A stretch of DNA of 64,000 bases from Fagopyrum homotropicum (Eukaryota > Streptophyta > Magnoliopsida > Caryophyllales > Polygonaceae): assembly GCA_033239125.1 (NCBI GenBank), contig BSWB01000001.1:163145481-163209480 (forward strand), given 5' to 3'. Position 1 is the stretch's first letter, and every line of letters starts with the position of its first letter. A program made the translations under genes and the position numbers. Of the stretch, positions 36,466 to 48,869 are shown one piece after another. A model generated the notes under the pieces. It was not told the DNA's origin and searched no databases. It saw only the letters and a list, made by a program, of their open reading frames with translations.

Positions 36466-36808
36466 TCTTTAAGGGTAAGGTTGTGTGCAAACCTAAGTAG
36501 GTTTGTTTCATCCCTCTTCGTTTTTCATATTCTCGATTGACATGTAGGGTTCAATCTAAATCCGGGTTATATGCTTTGGACTATATATATCTATCCTTTT
36601 TTTTGCACACCATCTGTTTGACGAATTTCCTCAAAGAAAATATTCTTTCCAAAACTCAATACGTCTACATCCGGGTCCTCTCTGTTTCTCTCTTGACGAT
36701 ATCTACATTTTTATTGACCTCTTTTTGCTCTTGATTCTCGTTCTCGATCCTTGATATCATTTCTTCCGCACCCCATATGATTTTGGATTAAAATCAACAA
36801 AATTTAGA

Positions 36809-37239
36809 TGCTTGATGCAGTTGTTGATAGATACTCAAATAGGCACGAGCTGTAGGTTGAGACAAAGTCCCAATTTTTGCTGATTAATTTTATTATGGTT
36901 GCTAAATTATGATAACGAGAACTATGTGAAATTAAGTCAATAAAAAAAAGACATATATTGTACGTGCAAACATCCGTGTGAAGTTCACTTTCTACCATTT
37001 AACCTTGCTGACAAGCAAACTGCCATCACATACATTGATTCTGATGGTAAATGGTGCCAAACCAGCAAAGGAGCTCCTGAACAGGTTTGACTCTCAGAAG
37101 AGAAATCTTCATACGCTTAAATGGATACTTAAATTTTAAAAAATGCACCTTTGTCTATCAGACCCTTGATCTATGCCAAGAGAAGGATGAAATTGCTGAA
37201 AAAGGACATTTGATTATAAGGCATTATGACGATTCATAG
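36809..37239 (+). pseudogene. Plasma-membrane H+-ATPase (P3A) gene fragment
   Basis: A degenerate first part (36809-36855) recalls the DAIDAAIV...EARA segment of the nucleotide-binding domain. The clear part at 36980-37084 encodes EVHFLPFNLADKQTAITYID and SDGKWCQTSKGAPEQ. A 77 bp GT-AG intron follows, then 37162-37239 encodes TLDLCQEKDEIAEKGHLII before a stop. KGAPEQ is the conserved P-type ATPase nucleotide-binding motif. Two extra bases just before EVHFLPF break the frame, and the acceptor of the preceding intron is absent. About 70 of some 950 residues are represented. It is a dead gene piece. Confidence 0.85.
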
Positions 37240-37370
37240 TCCACATTAGGTCTAATCCCTTCAAGTATTCATTATTTAGGTAGATGCTTCTCAAATGCTA
37301 TTGTAATCATCTGTAAATGGTATACAAAGTATAGTGTCATAGATATTACAAATAACTAACTACTCCCTCT

Positions 37371-37431
37371 GATCAAGTATATAGGGCATTTTAGCCTTTA
37401 AAATTTAAACAAGTACATAGGGAGTATTTGA
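37371..37431. mobile_element. Stowaway-like MITE remnant
   Basis: TACTCCCTCTGATCAAGTA at the left and ACTTGTTTAAA...AAGTACATAGGGAGTATT at the right form a short inverted pair in the style of Stowaway ends (CTCCCTC/GAGGGAG). Confidence 0.55.
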
Positions 37432-37446
37432 CTAGAGGTATTTCTA

Positions 37447-38956
37447 TGGTCGTCTATACCCTATCAAAAATAATCCCGACTTAGCACTAAAACAAGTATA
37501 GTGGTTTAGTAAGGGTCGAACCCAAGAGAGTTAAAGTATTTTTATTAAATGCGATTATTGATTATAAGAACAAATAACAAGGGGGTTTGATTGAATTCAC
37601 GCACACAAAACTTATGAAAACACGAATAACGCAACAAGTAAGACAATGATGAGTGAATCTACACTAGGTTGATTCTAAGCATGCGATTGCTACTTTGGTG
37701 AGTTCCTTTTACAAGTTTTCAAGTAATCTCCCGTCTCGATCATATATATGTGTTGAGCCAACCAGTATCAACACAACTTAACAGGTTAGTGTTCCGTAAA
37801 CCTACAAGAACAATTAACAAGTTAGCTTTCAAATAAAGACTAAGGGATATAAAGAAAAGATTAAAACCGTTAAACTTATATTTATATTTGTGTTCCTTTT
37901 CCTTAAGTAATTACAACCCGTTATTACTTAAAGTTTACTATAAGATTAAAGAACCGAACCCGAAATCTATTAATCCTAGTTCTTTGCATGCACTTTAGGA
38001 CCTAAGGTGATCAATCTCAAGTAATAGTCAAACATGCAATTAGACAATGGAGATCAAGGAAACACAAAGTATTACTGAATGAAAACTTATATTAAAGAAA
38101 ACTTATAACCAAAGTAACAACGCAGCTTCAAACCAACCCAATGTAGCAAGGGAGTTAGCAACTCATTACAATGGAAATGATGAGAAAAATTTGATTCTAA
38201 GTGGAAAATGATGGATAAGTAGTGGATGATTCTAGCAATCATCCAAGGCCTATTTATACTACAAAAGACACTAAATAGGAGTAAATGACCGGCCCAAAAC
38301 AGCCACCTTTAATGCCATAAAGGTGGTGTAAACAGCCGGAGTAAAGCTTATGTCATTGAACCGCAGGGGCGGCCTTCAGCTCCGCAGGGGCGGTGAAGGC
38401 AAAAACACTTGATCTTCTTCATGGCTGCAGGGGCGGCTAGGCAATTCCGCAGGAGCGGATCTTTAATGCTCTTCAAACGTCCGACTCTTCAACTTCCTGC
38501 CGTTTCTAATGCCAAGCCGTCGGGGCGTCCTAGTGTCAACGCAGGGGCGGTAACACAGACTCTTCATCTTCCAGCTCCCAGGTTGAGGTGTAGGGGAAGG
38601 TGCAAGGGCGCAGGGGCACTGGTCTTCGCTTCTTCAGCGCAAGTCACCGCAGGGGCGCCAGGGGTTGACGCAGGTGCGGTGACAGTCTTCGTGGATGGCG
38701 CTGGCGAAGGCGCAGGGAGCACTCCGGAGTAAGGTGTCACCCGCTGGGGCGGTGACAAGGCTCCGCGGGGGCGGTGAAGCAACATAAGCTTTGCTTCGTG
38801 AACGAACTTCACTCCTAAGTGCTTATAACTCCTTCCTTAGCTTCTTTTAGTCTTCTTCTTCTTCTGGACCAAGGAGTTAGTAGCATAAACCGACACAAAT
38901 GTAAAAAAAAATACTCTAAAAACTATCCTAAATGATAGTGATTCCATCACCTATCA
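37447..38956 (-). mobile_element. Element A (Athila-like): 3' LTR
   Basis: On the plus strand the block starts TGGTCGTCTATACC and ends CACCTATCA, i.e. TG...CA on the minus strand. A polypurine tract (AAAGTATGGGGAGTT on the minus strand, 38957-38975) abuts the right edge, so the element runs from right to left. A TATA box (GTATAAATA, minus strand) is at 38251-38260. The section 38360-38777 is packed with CCGCAGGGGCGG-type dyads. The partner 5' LTR lies beyond the right end of the window. Confidence 0.7.
38360..38777. repeat. Element A dyad cluster in LTR: CACCGC-N4-GCGGTG type
   Basis: About ten full or partial copies of a 16 bp dyad. The best are 38380-38395 (CTCCGC-AGGG-GCGGTG), 38739-38754 (ACCCGC-TGGG-GCGGTG) and 38761-38776 (CTCCGC-GGGG-GCGGTG). 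Others (38361, 38424, 38443, 38536, 38643) keep CCGC-AGGG-GCGG with one worn arm. Spacing is irregular, so this is not a tandem array. Confidence 0.85.
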
Positions 38957-39998
38957 AACTCCCCATACTTTGACCTTTTACTCGTCCCGAGTAAAACAAA
39001 TGACAACAACTAGACTCAAAGGCCTCATGAAGCATGGGTAAGCTGAAAGACAATTAAACAAAAGAAAAACCAAGAAAGAAAAAAGGAAAAGAGAGGGAAT
39101 GTGAGAAAAAGGTGAGAAGACTATCATCCTTATTGCTCCAAGAGTGGCCTACCCGGACAACCTCCTTATGACTCCCCTTCTTATGTCGCCAAACACCGGA
39201 AGGGAAACCTACACTCGGTGTCGCTCATTTTGCCAAGGTGCCCTTTTGGGTTTTCACCTTGTCACTCTTCTTCTTTTCTTTGATGATCTCACTTTAATCT
39301 CAATCCCTCAAGTCCAATTTTGCACCAACCTAAGGTTGGTCGGACTACCTTCTTTTTGCCTAAACTACCCTTTCGTGTTTTCGGTTTATCCAAGGATTTT
39401 TATGCCTTTTTTCATTTTCTTTGGCTTTTTCTTCTTTTTTTTTTTACTGAATTTCAAACTTCATAAGATTCAATGCAAAACAATTCAAAGTGGAACCGTA
39501 CATGCAATGATATGTCCCTCCCCCATACTGAAGATCACTTTGCCCTCAAAGTGGAAATGAAGCAAAGATAAATGTGGGAAAGGGAAGAGAAAAGATACCA
39601 CTAGTGGGATGGTCCAACTGGACCATCTGGATCCTCTTCCGGTGGGTATGGAAAGTGGCGGAAGAAATGCTCCTGCCGGCGGTAGAGCGTGTCGATGCGG
39701 TCCTCCAGAGCCTCCATCATCTCTCTAAATGAAGTCTCGTAGCTAGCTTGTCAAGCCAACTGCTGAGTCTCTAACTGCTGCTGATGAGCCGCCTGCCAAG
39801 CATCCTGCCGGCGGTCCAAATGGGTGGTCATGGAGGAGGCAAAGCTGGACTGCCATGCCTGTTGCTGCTCAAGCATGAACCACTGGTACTCGGTCTGCCA
39901 TGCCTGATGTTGTGTAGTCAAGGCTGCCATCTGAGCCTGAAGGCTCTCCATGGCCGGACTATCGTCCGGTGTTGCAGTAGGCATCTCCTCATCAGTAA
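38957..39998 (-). pseudogene. Element A: 3' untranslated part and C-terminal end of ORF2
   Basis: The polypurine tract lies at 38957-38975. At 39998-39601 the minus strand encodes a Gln- and Trp-rich end: MESLQAQMAALTTQHQAWQ..., with repeated AWQ words. An in-frame TGA at 39753-39751 interrupts it, and the original stop is at 39603-39601. The frame is cut at 39998/39999 by element T; the upstream part of ORF2 is at 62340-62955. ORF2 lies 3' of pol as in Athila elements; its role is unproven. Confidence 0.65.
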
Positions 39999-42900
39999 TG
40001 TAATAACCAAAAAATTTAAACTCCGTTTAATCCCGTAACAAACCGGATTTCGATCCTTTGATCTTTTCTCGTTCTACCTAATCGTACACACTATCTCAAA
40101 TTTTATCATTTTATGTAACTTCACTCCACATAAAATGATAGTTTTTTTCATCAAACCCTAGATTTACTCCACTTCTAGCTCATCTGGTTTGACAAGAACA
40201 TGGCGAGACCATGACAACGTTACCGACGAGTTTTGACAAGAACATGACGAGGCCATGACAAGAATTGACGAGGCCAAGACGAGATCGTGACAAGCGTTTG
40301 ACAAGGCCATGCATGAGTTTGACAAATTCATGACAAGTTGTGACAACCTCAACCCACTTCTCTTGACTATTTCAGCCGCCTAATGCTGCGTTGCTTCAGC
40401 CCGCCTGATGGTTCCTTGCTTTAGCCCAACATCATTCTTGTTTCAGCCCATCCTTGGTACGCAACCCAGCAGCTGGAGAAGGCCCGAACGGACCTCAGAC
40501 GGACTTCTCTCTCCTATCTTTTGTAACGGGCAATTGAGAGCAAATCTCTCCCCTCTTATCTGCACAGAATCACGCCGCCCTTACTCCCTTTTTCCCACGA
40601 TCTGCTGAGCAAGATTGATGATCTGTTTACCGTAACTACTCCAGGATCACTTGCAGCCTCGTCTATGTACAGAGGAACGCCCAAGTCTTTGCATCTACAT
40701 TGATCTCCTTCCTCCCTTTTGTACAAGACTTGCCGCTTCATCCTTCCCTGAGCACGCTAGTCCCTCTCGCTCACCAACCTTCTGACGCCACTCTTTCTGC
40801 CAGGGAGATCGTCACACTACGAGCATCTGTCTCCCTCCTGCACAAGATCGACTCTCCCCTTCGCCAGTCAGGCGACAAACCGAGAGGTGAGCCCATTTGT
40901 CCTCTTCTAGTTCCCTCATCTGGTCTCAATTGTTGATGCCCACATGCTGCAGGAGACAAGGATCTACGTCCGGATCGATCACCCAACCAGAAGCGCCACC
41001 GTCTTGAGCCTCCTGCGCAGCCACCCTCTTGCGACCCTTTAGGAACCAGGTGAGAGTTTTAAGCCATCCTTCTCCCTCCATATCAGTGTGTGCAGAAGTA
41101 TATCTAACCTTGAGTTATGGCCACCCCAGGAATCGAACTTGAGATCTTTAGCCATTCTGGACCTTAGCTTTGGACGCTGCAGGTGAGACTCGAAACTGAG
41201 ACCTTCTGCACTCTTAGTTTTGAATGTCCAGAAACAATTTTGAGCAAGCATGTTTGAACCTCTTTTTCGATATCTTAGACACGAAATCTACCGTTCAATT
41301 TTTAGTATGTTATCGGCTGATATGCATAGAATTATGTTTTAAAATTTGGGACATATCAAACGGTTAGATTTAGAGTTATAGAGGCTCAAAGTTGACTGGT
41401 TGTGCAGTTACAAAATATACTCAAAAAAGTATAGAATGTGAGTTGGGAACCAACTTGGGAGATTTTTTGTAGAGATGATTGTTGGGAATTTTGGAGAGAT
41501 CTTTGCTCTTATGGTTAGTAGGTATATCATAGATGACCTAGAGAATTATTCTGGATTTATTTATTTATTTATTTAGGCTTCATATCTAGAGCCAAAGTTG
41601 AACCCTAGTGACCTTTTTAGAAGGTTAAAGAAAACATGAAATATTCTAGTCTTGACCTAAACTCAACTTTAAGAGTTAGAATATGATAGCTAGTCCCAAG
41701 TAAGGATTAAGTACATATTACGAGTTTTTTAGAAGATACTAGACCAGGGGTAAAATAGCCTTTTTCTTTAAGAGAGTTGTACGTTCGTATTTTCTCTATA
41801 TGAGATTTCAACTCTTAGAAGTTTATAACTTCTAAGAGTATGGGATGTGATTTTGATCCACATGCCTTGTTTGACAGGCGATTGAGTTACTACGGTTGCA
41901 GACCGAGTTGAGACTTTTGAGAGTTGTGAATGGATTCAGGTAAGTCCTTGCGACTTACTTAGCTGGTTTATGGATATTAGTTGAGTGATAATAGTAGTGT
42001 GTATCATGTGTGTTATAATAACAACTTGTTAGGACGACCGTCGTTATTATGTGTTAAGGCCCAAGTGTATGTATAACGGGCCGTGACATCACTACTTTAG
42101 ATGTATATATTCTGACTGCCCTACTACTTTAGATGATAGAGCTGATCATTTTTCTTCTTCTACTACTTTAGATGTATATATTCTGACTGCCCTACTACTG
42201 AAAAATTAAGAAAGCTTCGACTCATCATATGCTAGAAATCGAGGATTTGCAGAGATAAAATTTGCTTTTCCATATCATGTATATTCTATATCATGTATAT
42301 ATTCTGGTAACAAAGGTAATGCACTTCAAAGTCTACCGAATTATTTTTTCCCTCGAGATAAAACTTGCTTTTTCATATCATGTATTTTCTACAGGAACGC
42401 TTTTAGAGCTTTGCTTGAAGAGACCAGTAAGAATTAAGACCTTGCTCTTCTGCTTTTTAAAGGAAAATAAAAATAAAAATTATACTAACTATTTGACATA
42501 GATAAAAAATATACGAGTAATTTGTATTAGTTTTGGTAATTTTTATATTCTCAAACGTCCTTTGATATAGAAGTAACATTTTTTTCTATCTGGAAACAAC
42601 ATCATTTTATTACTGTAATTTGTTTATTTTTCAAATTTCGAGATCCATTGTCTAATCCATTGATCAATCGTAGTTGAAGGATCAAAATGGATGGAAATTA
42701 ATGTTAAATGAAGATATCCTCATATCAGCAGATCATAGCTCGATTAGTGATGATGAACAGCAATGGGCAGTAAGTAGTGCACACTAAAGAGAGTTAAATG
42801 ATTGAAACCATTATTGCCTGCGAAAGAAAACACATCCAAAATCCTGAGTACATGGATCCCATCCCAAGCTCCTAAAGAATCAGTGCTTGAAAATTATTTG

Positions 42901-43490
42901 ACATTGCTCTGAAATTTATTTATTTTTCTTTTTACTAGTGTTGTTTTCATTATTTAAAATTTATTCAAATGGGATTAATTTGGTCTGAAACAATCGTAAA
43001 TTTGATGCATTTTTCAAGTATGGAGCTGTATATATCTTGGTCATAGAATCTGGAGTAGTCTTACATTCTAAGGTCTCATCCATCGATCATATCAAGAAGT
43101 GTGAAATGAATTGCTAGAATCAGAAACAACTAGTTATATCTCAAGTGAATGGGATTTAGTTTGCTTTACTACCTAGTTATGTTACTATAATTGAAATGCT
43201 AATAATTTTATTATCATAAAGAACTAATCATATGAAAACAGCTGAAGCAGGAAATGATGCACAATTGCAGCAACCATTTGAAATTGATATGAAAATTATA
43301 TCTGCATGAATACAGGAGGATTTGGCAGTTGTTTGGAAGAAGTGAAGTTGTTGCGAAACTATTAGTTAAAGACAACATTTTCCCTGAGAAAGGTATATAT
43401 GAATTACAATTTCCATTGATGATTAGCAACGGCAAAACATACATATCTTGTAATTAAGCTCCATTGGATCTGTGTTTATGTATGTTGCAG

Positions 43491-43725
43491 ATCATGATGA
43501 TAGATTTTAAGCTTACTTATCCGAGTGGCACGGCTACAACTCTCCTCATCAACATGTTTCACACTCCACACGCTGCTACATTGTCAAGTAATAATTCATC
43601 ACTTTCATTCTCTTCTATATGTCCTTTGCATTAGAATTAACTTCTCTACCAACTCTTGCAGGAAGCGAGTCAAAGCATTGGGAAAATTCTTCGGTTTAAG
43701 CTTCTTATTTTTGCACGTTGGATTG
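43491..43725 (+). pseudogene. YSL/OPT metal-chelate transporter gene fragment
   Basis: One exon-like piece (43491-43587) after TGTTGCAG encodes MIDFKLTYPSGTATTLLINM and FHTPHAATLS. A second (43662-43725) after a CTTGCAG encodes KRVKALGKFFGLSFLFLH. These match consecutive parts of yellow-stripe-like oligopeptide transporters (DYKLTYPSGTAT...LINSFHT, then ALGKFF...SFLW). The intron between them is about 74 bp, and reading phase across it is not clean. Only about 55 of some 680 residues are present. The piece lies upstream of the MGDG-synthase exon on the same strand, inside CACTA element C1. Confidence 0.75.
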
Positions 43726-43970
43726 CTATCTTCTGCTAATGTCACCATCCATGAAGCACAAATAGAATTAGCTGAGAATGTAAGCATTTTTCTAATGAAA
43801 GTCAGAATGGTAACATTTTTAGAAAGGAAAAAAACCAATTCAGTGACTTTGTCAGTAAATTTTATTACAGAATGAGGCAAAACTTGTTAGTCCAGGTCAT
43901 ACATTGCATGCGAAATGAATGTTGCAGGTTGTGAAGTATATTTCTAATTCGATTCTTTTTATATGGGTAG

Positions 43971-44207
43971 GAAGCTGGAAATGTCCACTATGTTGTTGAA
44001 AATGGATTCAGAAAGTATTCAAAGTCACAGAAGGATATAGCAAGCATAGTATACAAGTGGTTTGGTCCAAAGGTAGATGAGCTAAAGATGATGTCACATA
44101 ATGCATTGAGATTTGCAAGGCCTGATGTTGTGTTCAAGATTGTTCACGATCTTTATCAACTGGTTAAAGAAAGAAGCAGCCTTCCTAAGTATTCATGTGC
44201 CACTTAA
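43971..44207 (+). pseudogene. MGDG synthase last-exon fragment
   Basis: The exon begins after an AG and encodes EAGNVHYVVENGFRKYSKSQ, then KDIASIVYKWFGPKVDELKM and MSHNALRFARPDVVFKIVHD before ending in LPKYSCAT and TAA. This is the C-terminal 78 residues of plant monogalactosyldiacylglycerol synthase (glycosyltransferase family 28; it makes the main galactolipid of plastid membranes). The frame is completely open, so capture was recent or the piece is kept. The catalytic N-terminal part is absent. It is a gene fragment within CACTA element C1. Confidence 0.85.
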
Positions 44208-44639
44208 TTGACTTCAGGTCTTTTCTCCACCTGGTGCTTAAGGAGTTGTGATTGTGTAGAGTAGTTGAAAACTGACTCATTTGAGCTCCAAATTGTGTAC
44301 TTACTATTGGATCCGAGGAGAATGTCTGTAGACTTAGGGTTTTATCTTGCATAGAAGCAAAAGATCTGTAATTACATTGATGTTAGAACATAGAAGCAAA
44401 AGACCTGTAAGACAAGAATTACTTGATCTACGCGTAAGTAGGGAGTAAAATTACCAATTTTGCTTAAGCATTTTAGCTTAATATTATTTATTTTCTGATG
44501 AATAATCTCGGTTAAGTATTGTTTAATTTAAGTAGGTGCAAAAATATCTATTTTCATGTGAAAAATAATAAATTACAGTTAAAAATTACCATGGTTTTAT
44601 GTAGAAACTGGAAAAGATCTTTAAATATTAAAAACCGGT

Positions 44640-45018
44640 AGAAAAATACCCCGTTATTATAAAAACTTAGTTCTGAAAAATACCACGGTTATTTTATAAT
44701 AACCGGGGTCCAAAAATTACCCCTGTTATTATAAAATAACCGTGGTATTTTTCGGACCACGGTTATTATAAAAAAACCGGGGTCCGAAAAATACCCCGGT
44801 TGTTTTATAATAACCGTGGTCCGAAAAATACCCCGGTTATTTTAAAATAACCGGGGTCCGAAAATTACCCCGGTTATTAAAAAACCGGGGTCCGAAAAAA
44901 ATAACACGGTGACATTTAACGTGGTGCGAACGCCCGGACCTCGCTCCCGTTAACCACGCTTCCATAACCGGGTTCCCATGTACAAATTAACCGTGGTCTA
45001 GGGGGTGTTTGTACTAGT
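44640..45018. repeat. CACTA C1 subterminal repeats
   Basis: Alternating words of the type GGACCCCGGTTATTTTATAA and TAACCGTGGTCCGAAAAATA in both orientations make an array of long near-palindromes next to the terminal TGTACTAGTG. Such arrays are where CACTA transposases bind. Confidence 0.8.
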
Positions 45019-45645
45019 GATCACTGCCCAGCTCTGCCAGGAGACTGAGAGGTTCTCTATACCCAGACCATACAGGTACACGGTGAGATGCATCGGATCC
45101 ACTCCTGATGGGTACACGGGGGCGGAGGTGAGGTTTGGGAATCCCTCGTGTCATAATATAAGTATCATTAGTAAGAGTGAATGACTTAAATGAAGATAAT
45201 AAATGGATTTGTTTGAAAGCATGATGGGTGTTATTAATGTTGTGTGTGTGTGCGTGTGCTATTATTATTCTTCTAATGTTTAGATAACTAGCTAATGGTT
45301 GTTTTGTTGTGTTTTTAGATTTACCGCAGGTTAGAGGAGCAACTGAGTGATCCGGAAGTAGTGGTCAGCCGGATCTCCGTACTCCTTAGAGTGGGGTTGG
45401 ATGTTTACTTTGGGGTTTCTTTCTTCTTGTTATAGACAGTTAGTCTTTTCCGTTGTTTAAGTATTATAGGTTGTTAGACATTGTTGCATTCATCCGTTAA
45501 AAACACATCTTTATGAATTTCGATTTTTCTTATTGGTGTCTTGTTGCAAGATCCTAGTAATATTGTTGTCAAACTGAGGTCGGGACCCATTGTGAGGTCC
45601 TAACCAGTAATGTCCCGAGTTCTGAGAATTCGGGGTGTTACAACA

Positions 45646-45657
45646 TGGTATCAGAGC
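45646..45657 (+). other. Element T primer-binding site (initiator-Met tRNA)
   Basis: TGGTATCAGAGC starts 4 bp after the LTR end at 45642. Confidence 0.85.
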
Positions 45658-48053
45658 TCTAGGTTGGCAACAATGGCACTTGAAATCTTCTGAAAGACCG
45701 AATAAGTACTTGAGCAGAACCCGAAAAGGGATCTGAGTTTTAAAAAGGACTTTTGGTTTTCAAATGCATGCATAGTCTGGTTGGGGATAGAAAAGTACGG
45801 CTGACCTCCACTACTACCGCGGATCTCAGTATGCTTAGTATAGACTTATAGTATTGTACAATTATGTATGTTATATAAATATCTATATATATGTAGCATG
45901 TTGTTACCCTAGAGGATATGAAATATCCTTTAGTTGAGTTATCATGACGCGATCATCGCCTCATGATAAAACGTTTGGAGATCTTAAAGGGTATTTGTAA
46001 GAAGATAGTGGACTCATACCCCAGATTGGAACATTACATTATGGCGGACGCCCTGGTGGTTCCTACAATTGTCCGAAGAACGAGTGGTTAAGGAGTTGAG
46101 GATTACTAGAGGATGTTAACAACAAGAACAATCGGGCGAGAAAGGAATATCAAGCAATTCAAATAGAAGTAATAGAAAACCGTAAAAGGATTTTAGCGGT
46201 ATGACGACGAGAGGTGAAACTCAAGATGCATGTAAGGACTAATAAGAGCGCGGATTGAAGAGGACAACATAGAAACACAATTCAAACAAAGTATAGCACA
46301 ACTACACTTGGCGGGTTAAAGGACACTACAACCAAGGTGGATGCCACCATAGACAAGTATGAGCATGAGAGTACAGAGAAAATAGAGTGTTGACCCAGAT
46401 GTAAAGGATTAAAGGAGTACCAAGACAGAGATTTACGATCGAGTTTAAAAGACAAAAATTAATAAATTTCATAACCATGGAGATGGCTTGACTCCTTTAG
46501 AGACACGAGAATGTTGAAGGAAAGCACGAAACAAGTATCAAAGATAGTAGAAGTCTGAAATTGAGACAATGGATTTCCATGAAGGTAATGTTACAAAACA
46601 ACATCCACCGAGGAAGAAGCATGTGCGGGAATGATCATGATGGACTTGAGGGATCATAATAACTACTCAATCACCAAGAGACTTAAGTTAATCATACTAG
46701 TGGTTCACTACAAAGAGCTGCAGGTAGACGATAACTTAGGAAAAAGGAACCGCGAAGATGGGTTTGCAAGCTATCACGGAAGGTTTGAAAAACCCATAGA
46801 TGGCAGGTGAATAATGCAACTAGACTCGGATAAAGTGATCTTAAAAAAGAGAAAGAAAAGTGTAAATTGTGGAAGGAGCTAAATGTGTATAAACGGATAA
46901 CCTATAAGGGATAAGTTTTCACCTTGTATATCCGCATCGAAAGAGATAGAAGAAAAGTAAGTCTACGATCTGGTAGAAGACCAACTACAGACTAACTAGT
47001 AATAACGGAGAATTCACACGTCTGAGTTGACCAGTGATGACCGGTTGGTAGATAAGAAGAATAACATCAGATTTACTAAAGAATGTTATCGACATATGGA
47101 GAATCTCTACAAAAGATCAACGACGACAATTGTAACGTTAAACCGATACAAGTACCAGTACCCTTAATAGTAACATGGAATGAGTTCGAGCCAATATCTC
47201 TAATTAAGAATTTAAGGAGAAGATTTTGACGGCCGGGAATGACCCCATAGGTCTTTAAAGAGATTAAGGAAATGGTTGTGAGCAGTTTCTTACCTTCTGG
47301 CTAAAAAAAAGGTACAGTTCACAGTAGTACTAATGGATTGCATAAGGAGAACTAGAGGAGTAAGAAGAAACTGATGATTTTAATCATGGCCAACGTCAAT
47401 CAAGACAGAAGGTGCTTAACATGCCACACATATGAGACTGATGGTGCTCTCCCGAGGTTTACAGAGGAAGACTTTTTTACTAAAGATGTCACACAGAATA
47501 ACTACAGTTATAGAGGCGGAGCAAACATAGAGATTATGACCTTAGTGTCTTGATAATATGTCTCATCGAGTTTTGAAGTGATTCTAGATGGAATCTACAT
47601 CTCGTTGGAACAAGACATGAGAAATAATAATGAGGAATAATTGAAGGTGATATACAAACCCGATATCACGCCTATAAGATAATTACCGAAAAGTGTTTAT
47701 ATAAGAGTTTAATGATAAATGGTGGTACTCCAAGGAAATTCAAACTAATCCAGATAACCCTGTAATATGTAGATGGATGGGTAGTTATAGAACCGCGTAC
47801 GAATGGTGTACCCTAGAGTCTTTTCTCGACTGATGGGAGAAGAATTGACGAAAGTATTAAATTTAATCAACGTGGATTGTACGAGAAAACCTAAAAGGTT
47901 TTGACCATTATAACTAGTGTAAGGATTTGAAAAATAGTAGAGCGACAGGATTATACTGGCAACCTAGTAGACATGACTGAGGAATAAGATTTTTTTAAAA
48001 AAATTATTAATAAATAAAAAAATAAAATAAAATAAAATAAAATTTTTATACAA
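45658..48053 (+). pseudogene. Element T 5' internal region, decayed or non-autonomous
   Basis: About 2.4 kb of purine-rich, A-rich sequence with stops in all frames where gag, protease and reverse transcriptase should be. I could not recognise any zinc knuckle, DTGAS-like or YVDD-like motif. It may be heavily mutated coding sequence or replacement DNA. Confidence 0.4.
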
Positions 48054-48480
48054 ATGAAACTAGAGGATATCAACAAAAGTAATACTATTGAGCCGTGTCA
48101 GCGGAGCTTTGAGGAGCTGAAGAGGAGATTGACGTCTGCTCTAATTTTAGTACAGCCTGAGGGTACAGATGACTTTGTGGTATACAATAACGCATCCAAG
48201 CTAGGCTTGGGGTGTGTCTTGATGCAGAGGGGTAAGGTCATAGCCTATACGTCTCGGCCGCTGAAGATGTATGAGGAGAACTACCCCACACACGACCAAG
48301 AGTTAGCTGCAGTAGTCCATGCTCTTAAGATCTGGCGTCACTATCTGTATGGGGCAACATGTCAGATCTTCACAGACCATAAGAGTCTGAAATACATATT
48401 CATTCAGCGGGAATTGAATAACCGCTAGAGGCGGTGGTTAGAGTTGATCAAGGATTTCGACCTTGAGATTCTCTACCACC
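48054..48480 (+). pseudogene. Element T RNase H region
   Basis: The frame reads SFEELKRRLTSALILVQPEG, then GLGCVLMQRGKVIAYTSRPL, NYPTHDQELAAVVHALKIWR and TDHKSLKYIF, matching chromovirus RNase H. The usual SDAS of the first catalytic Asp reads NNAS. A TAG at 48426-48428 interrupts RELNNR-RRWLELIKDFDLE. Upstream reverse transcriptase is missing. Confidence 0.8.
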
Positions 48481-48869
48481 CTGCATGAAAAGGCGAATGT
48501 AGTTGTTGACCCTTTGAGCCGGAAGACGCCTCGGGAGAAGGCAATAGCACGGTTGAGAGTACAACCGCATTTGTAGAGAGATTTGACTTGGTTAGAGGAA
48601 GAGATTCAGTTTCCAGATACAACCCACCAGTTAGCTACCTTGGAGTTACTTCCTGACCTTTTGGGTGAGATCCGAAAGAAGCGGGAGACTTGCCCGACTT
48701 TGACCAGGATCCGAGACAAAATGTCCTGAGATGAAGCACCTCAGTTCACTATTGATGTTGATGGTGTGATGACACGTTAGGACCGTATTTGTGTGCCATC
48801 AGACAATGAGTTGAGACAGAGGATATTAGGTGAGGCTCATGCTACCCCCATACTCAGTACATCCTGGAG

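Larger units (their letters stand above)
42091..45018. mobile_element. CACTA element C1 with captured host exons
   Basis: The right terminus, read on the minus strand, is CACTAGTACAAACACCCCCT, a typical CACTA (En/Spm) end. The adjoining 44640-44990 holds subterminal repeats: many GGACC(A/C)CGGTTATTTT words in both orientations. The left terminus is not certain; CACTACTTTAGATG at 42091 is the best candidate but matches the right end only in CACTA, so the left end may be truncated. The flanks are T LTR sequence on both sides. Exons related to YSL transporter and MGDG synthase genes lie inside. No transposase is seen. Confidence 0.7.
39999..45642 (+). repeat. Element T left LTR, split by a CACTA element
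   Basis: LTR sequence occupies 39999 to about 42090 and 45019-45642. The first 890 bp match 50472-51377. The part at 40190-40345 has repeated GACAAG, GACGAGGCCATGACAAG and related words. The frames at 40408-40936 also recur in the right LTR and are not genes. Confidence 0.85.

Noticed and set aside
40408..40936. Ser/Leu-rich frames as genes
   Set aside because: They lie in the left LTR of element T and recur in the right LTR at 50.9-51.4 kb.
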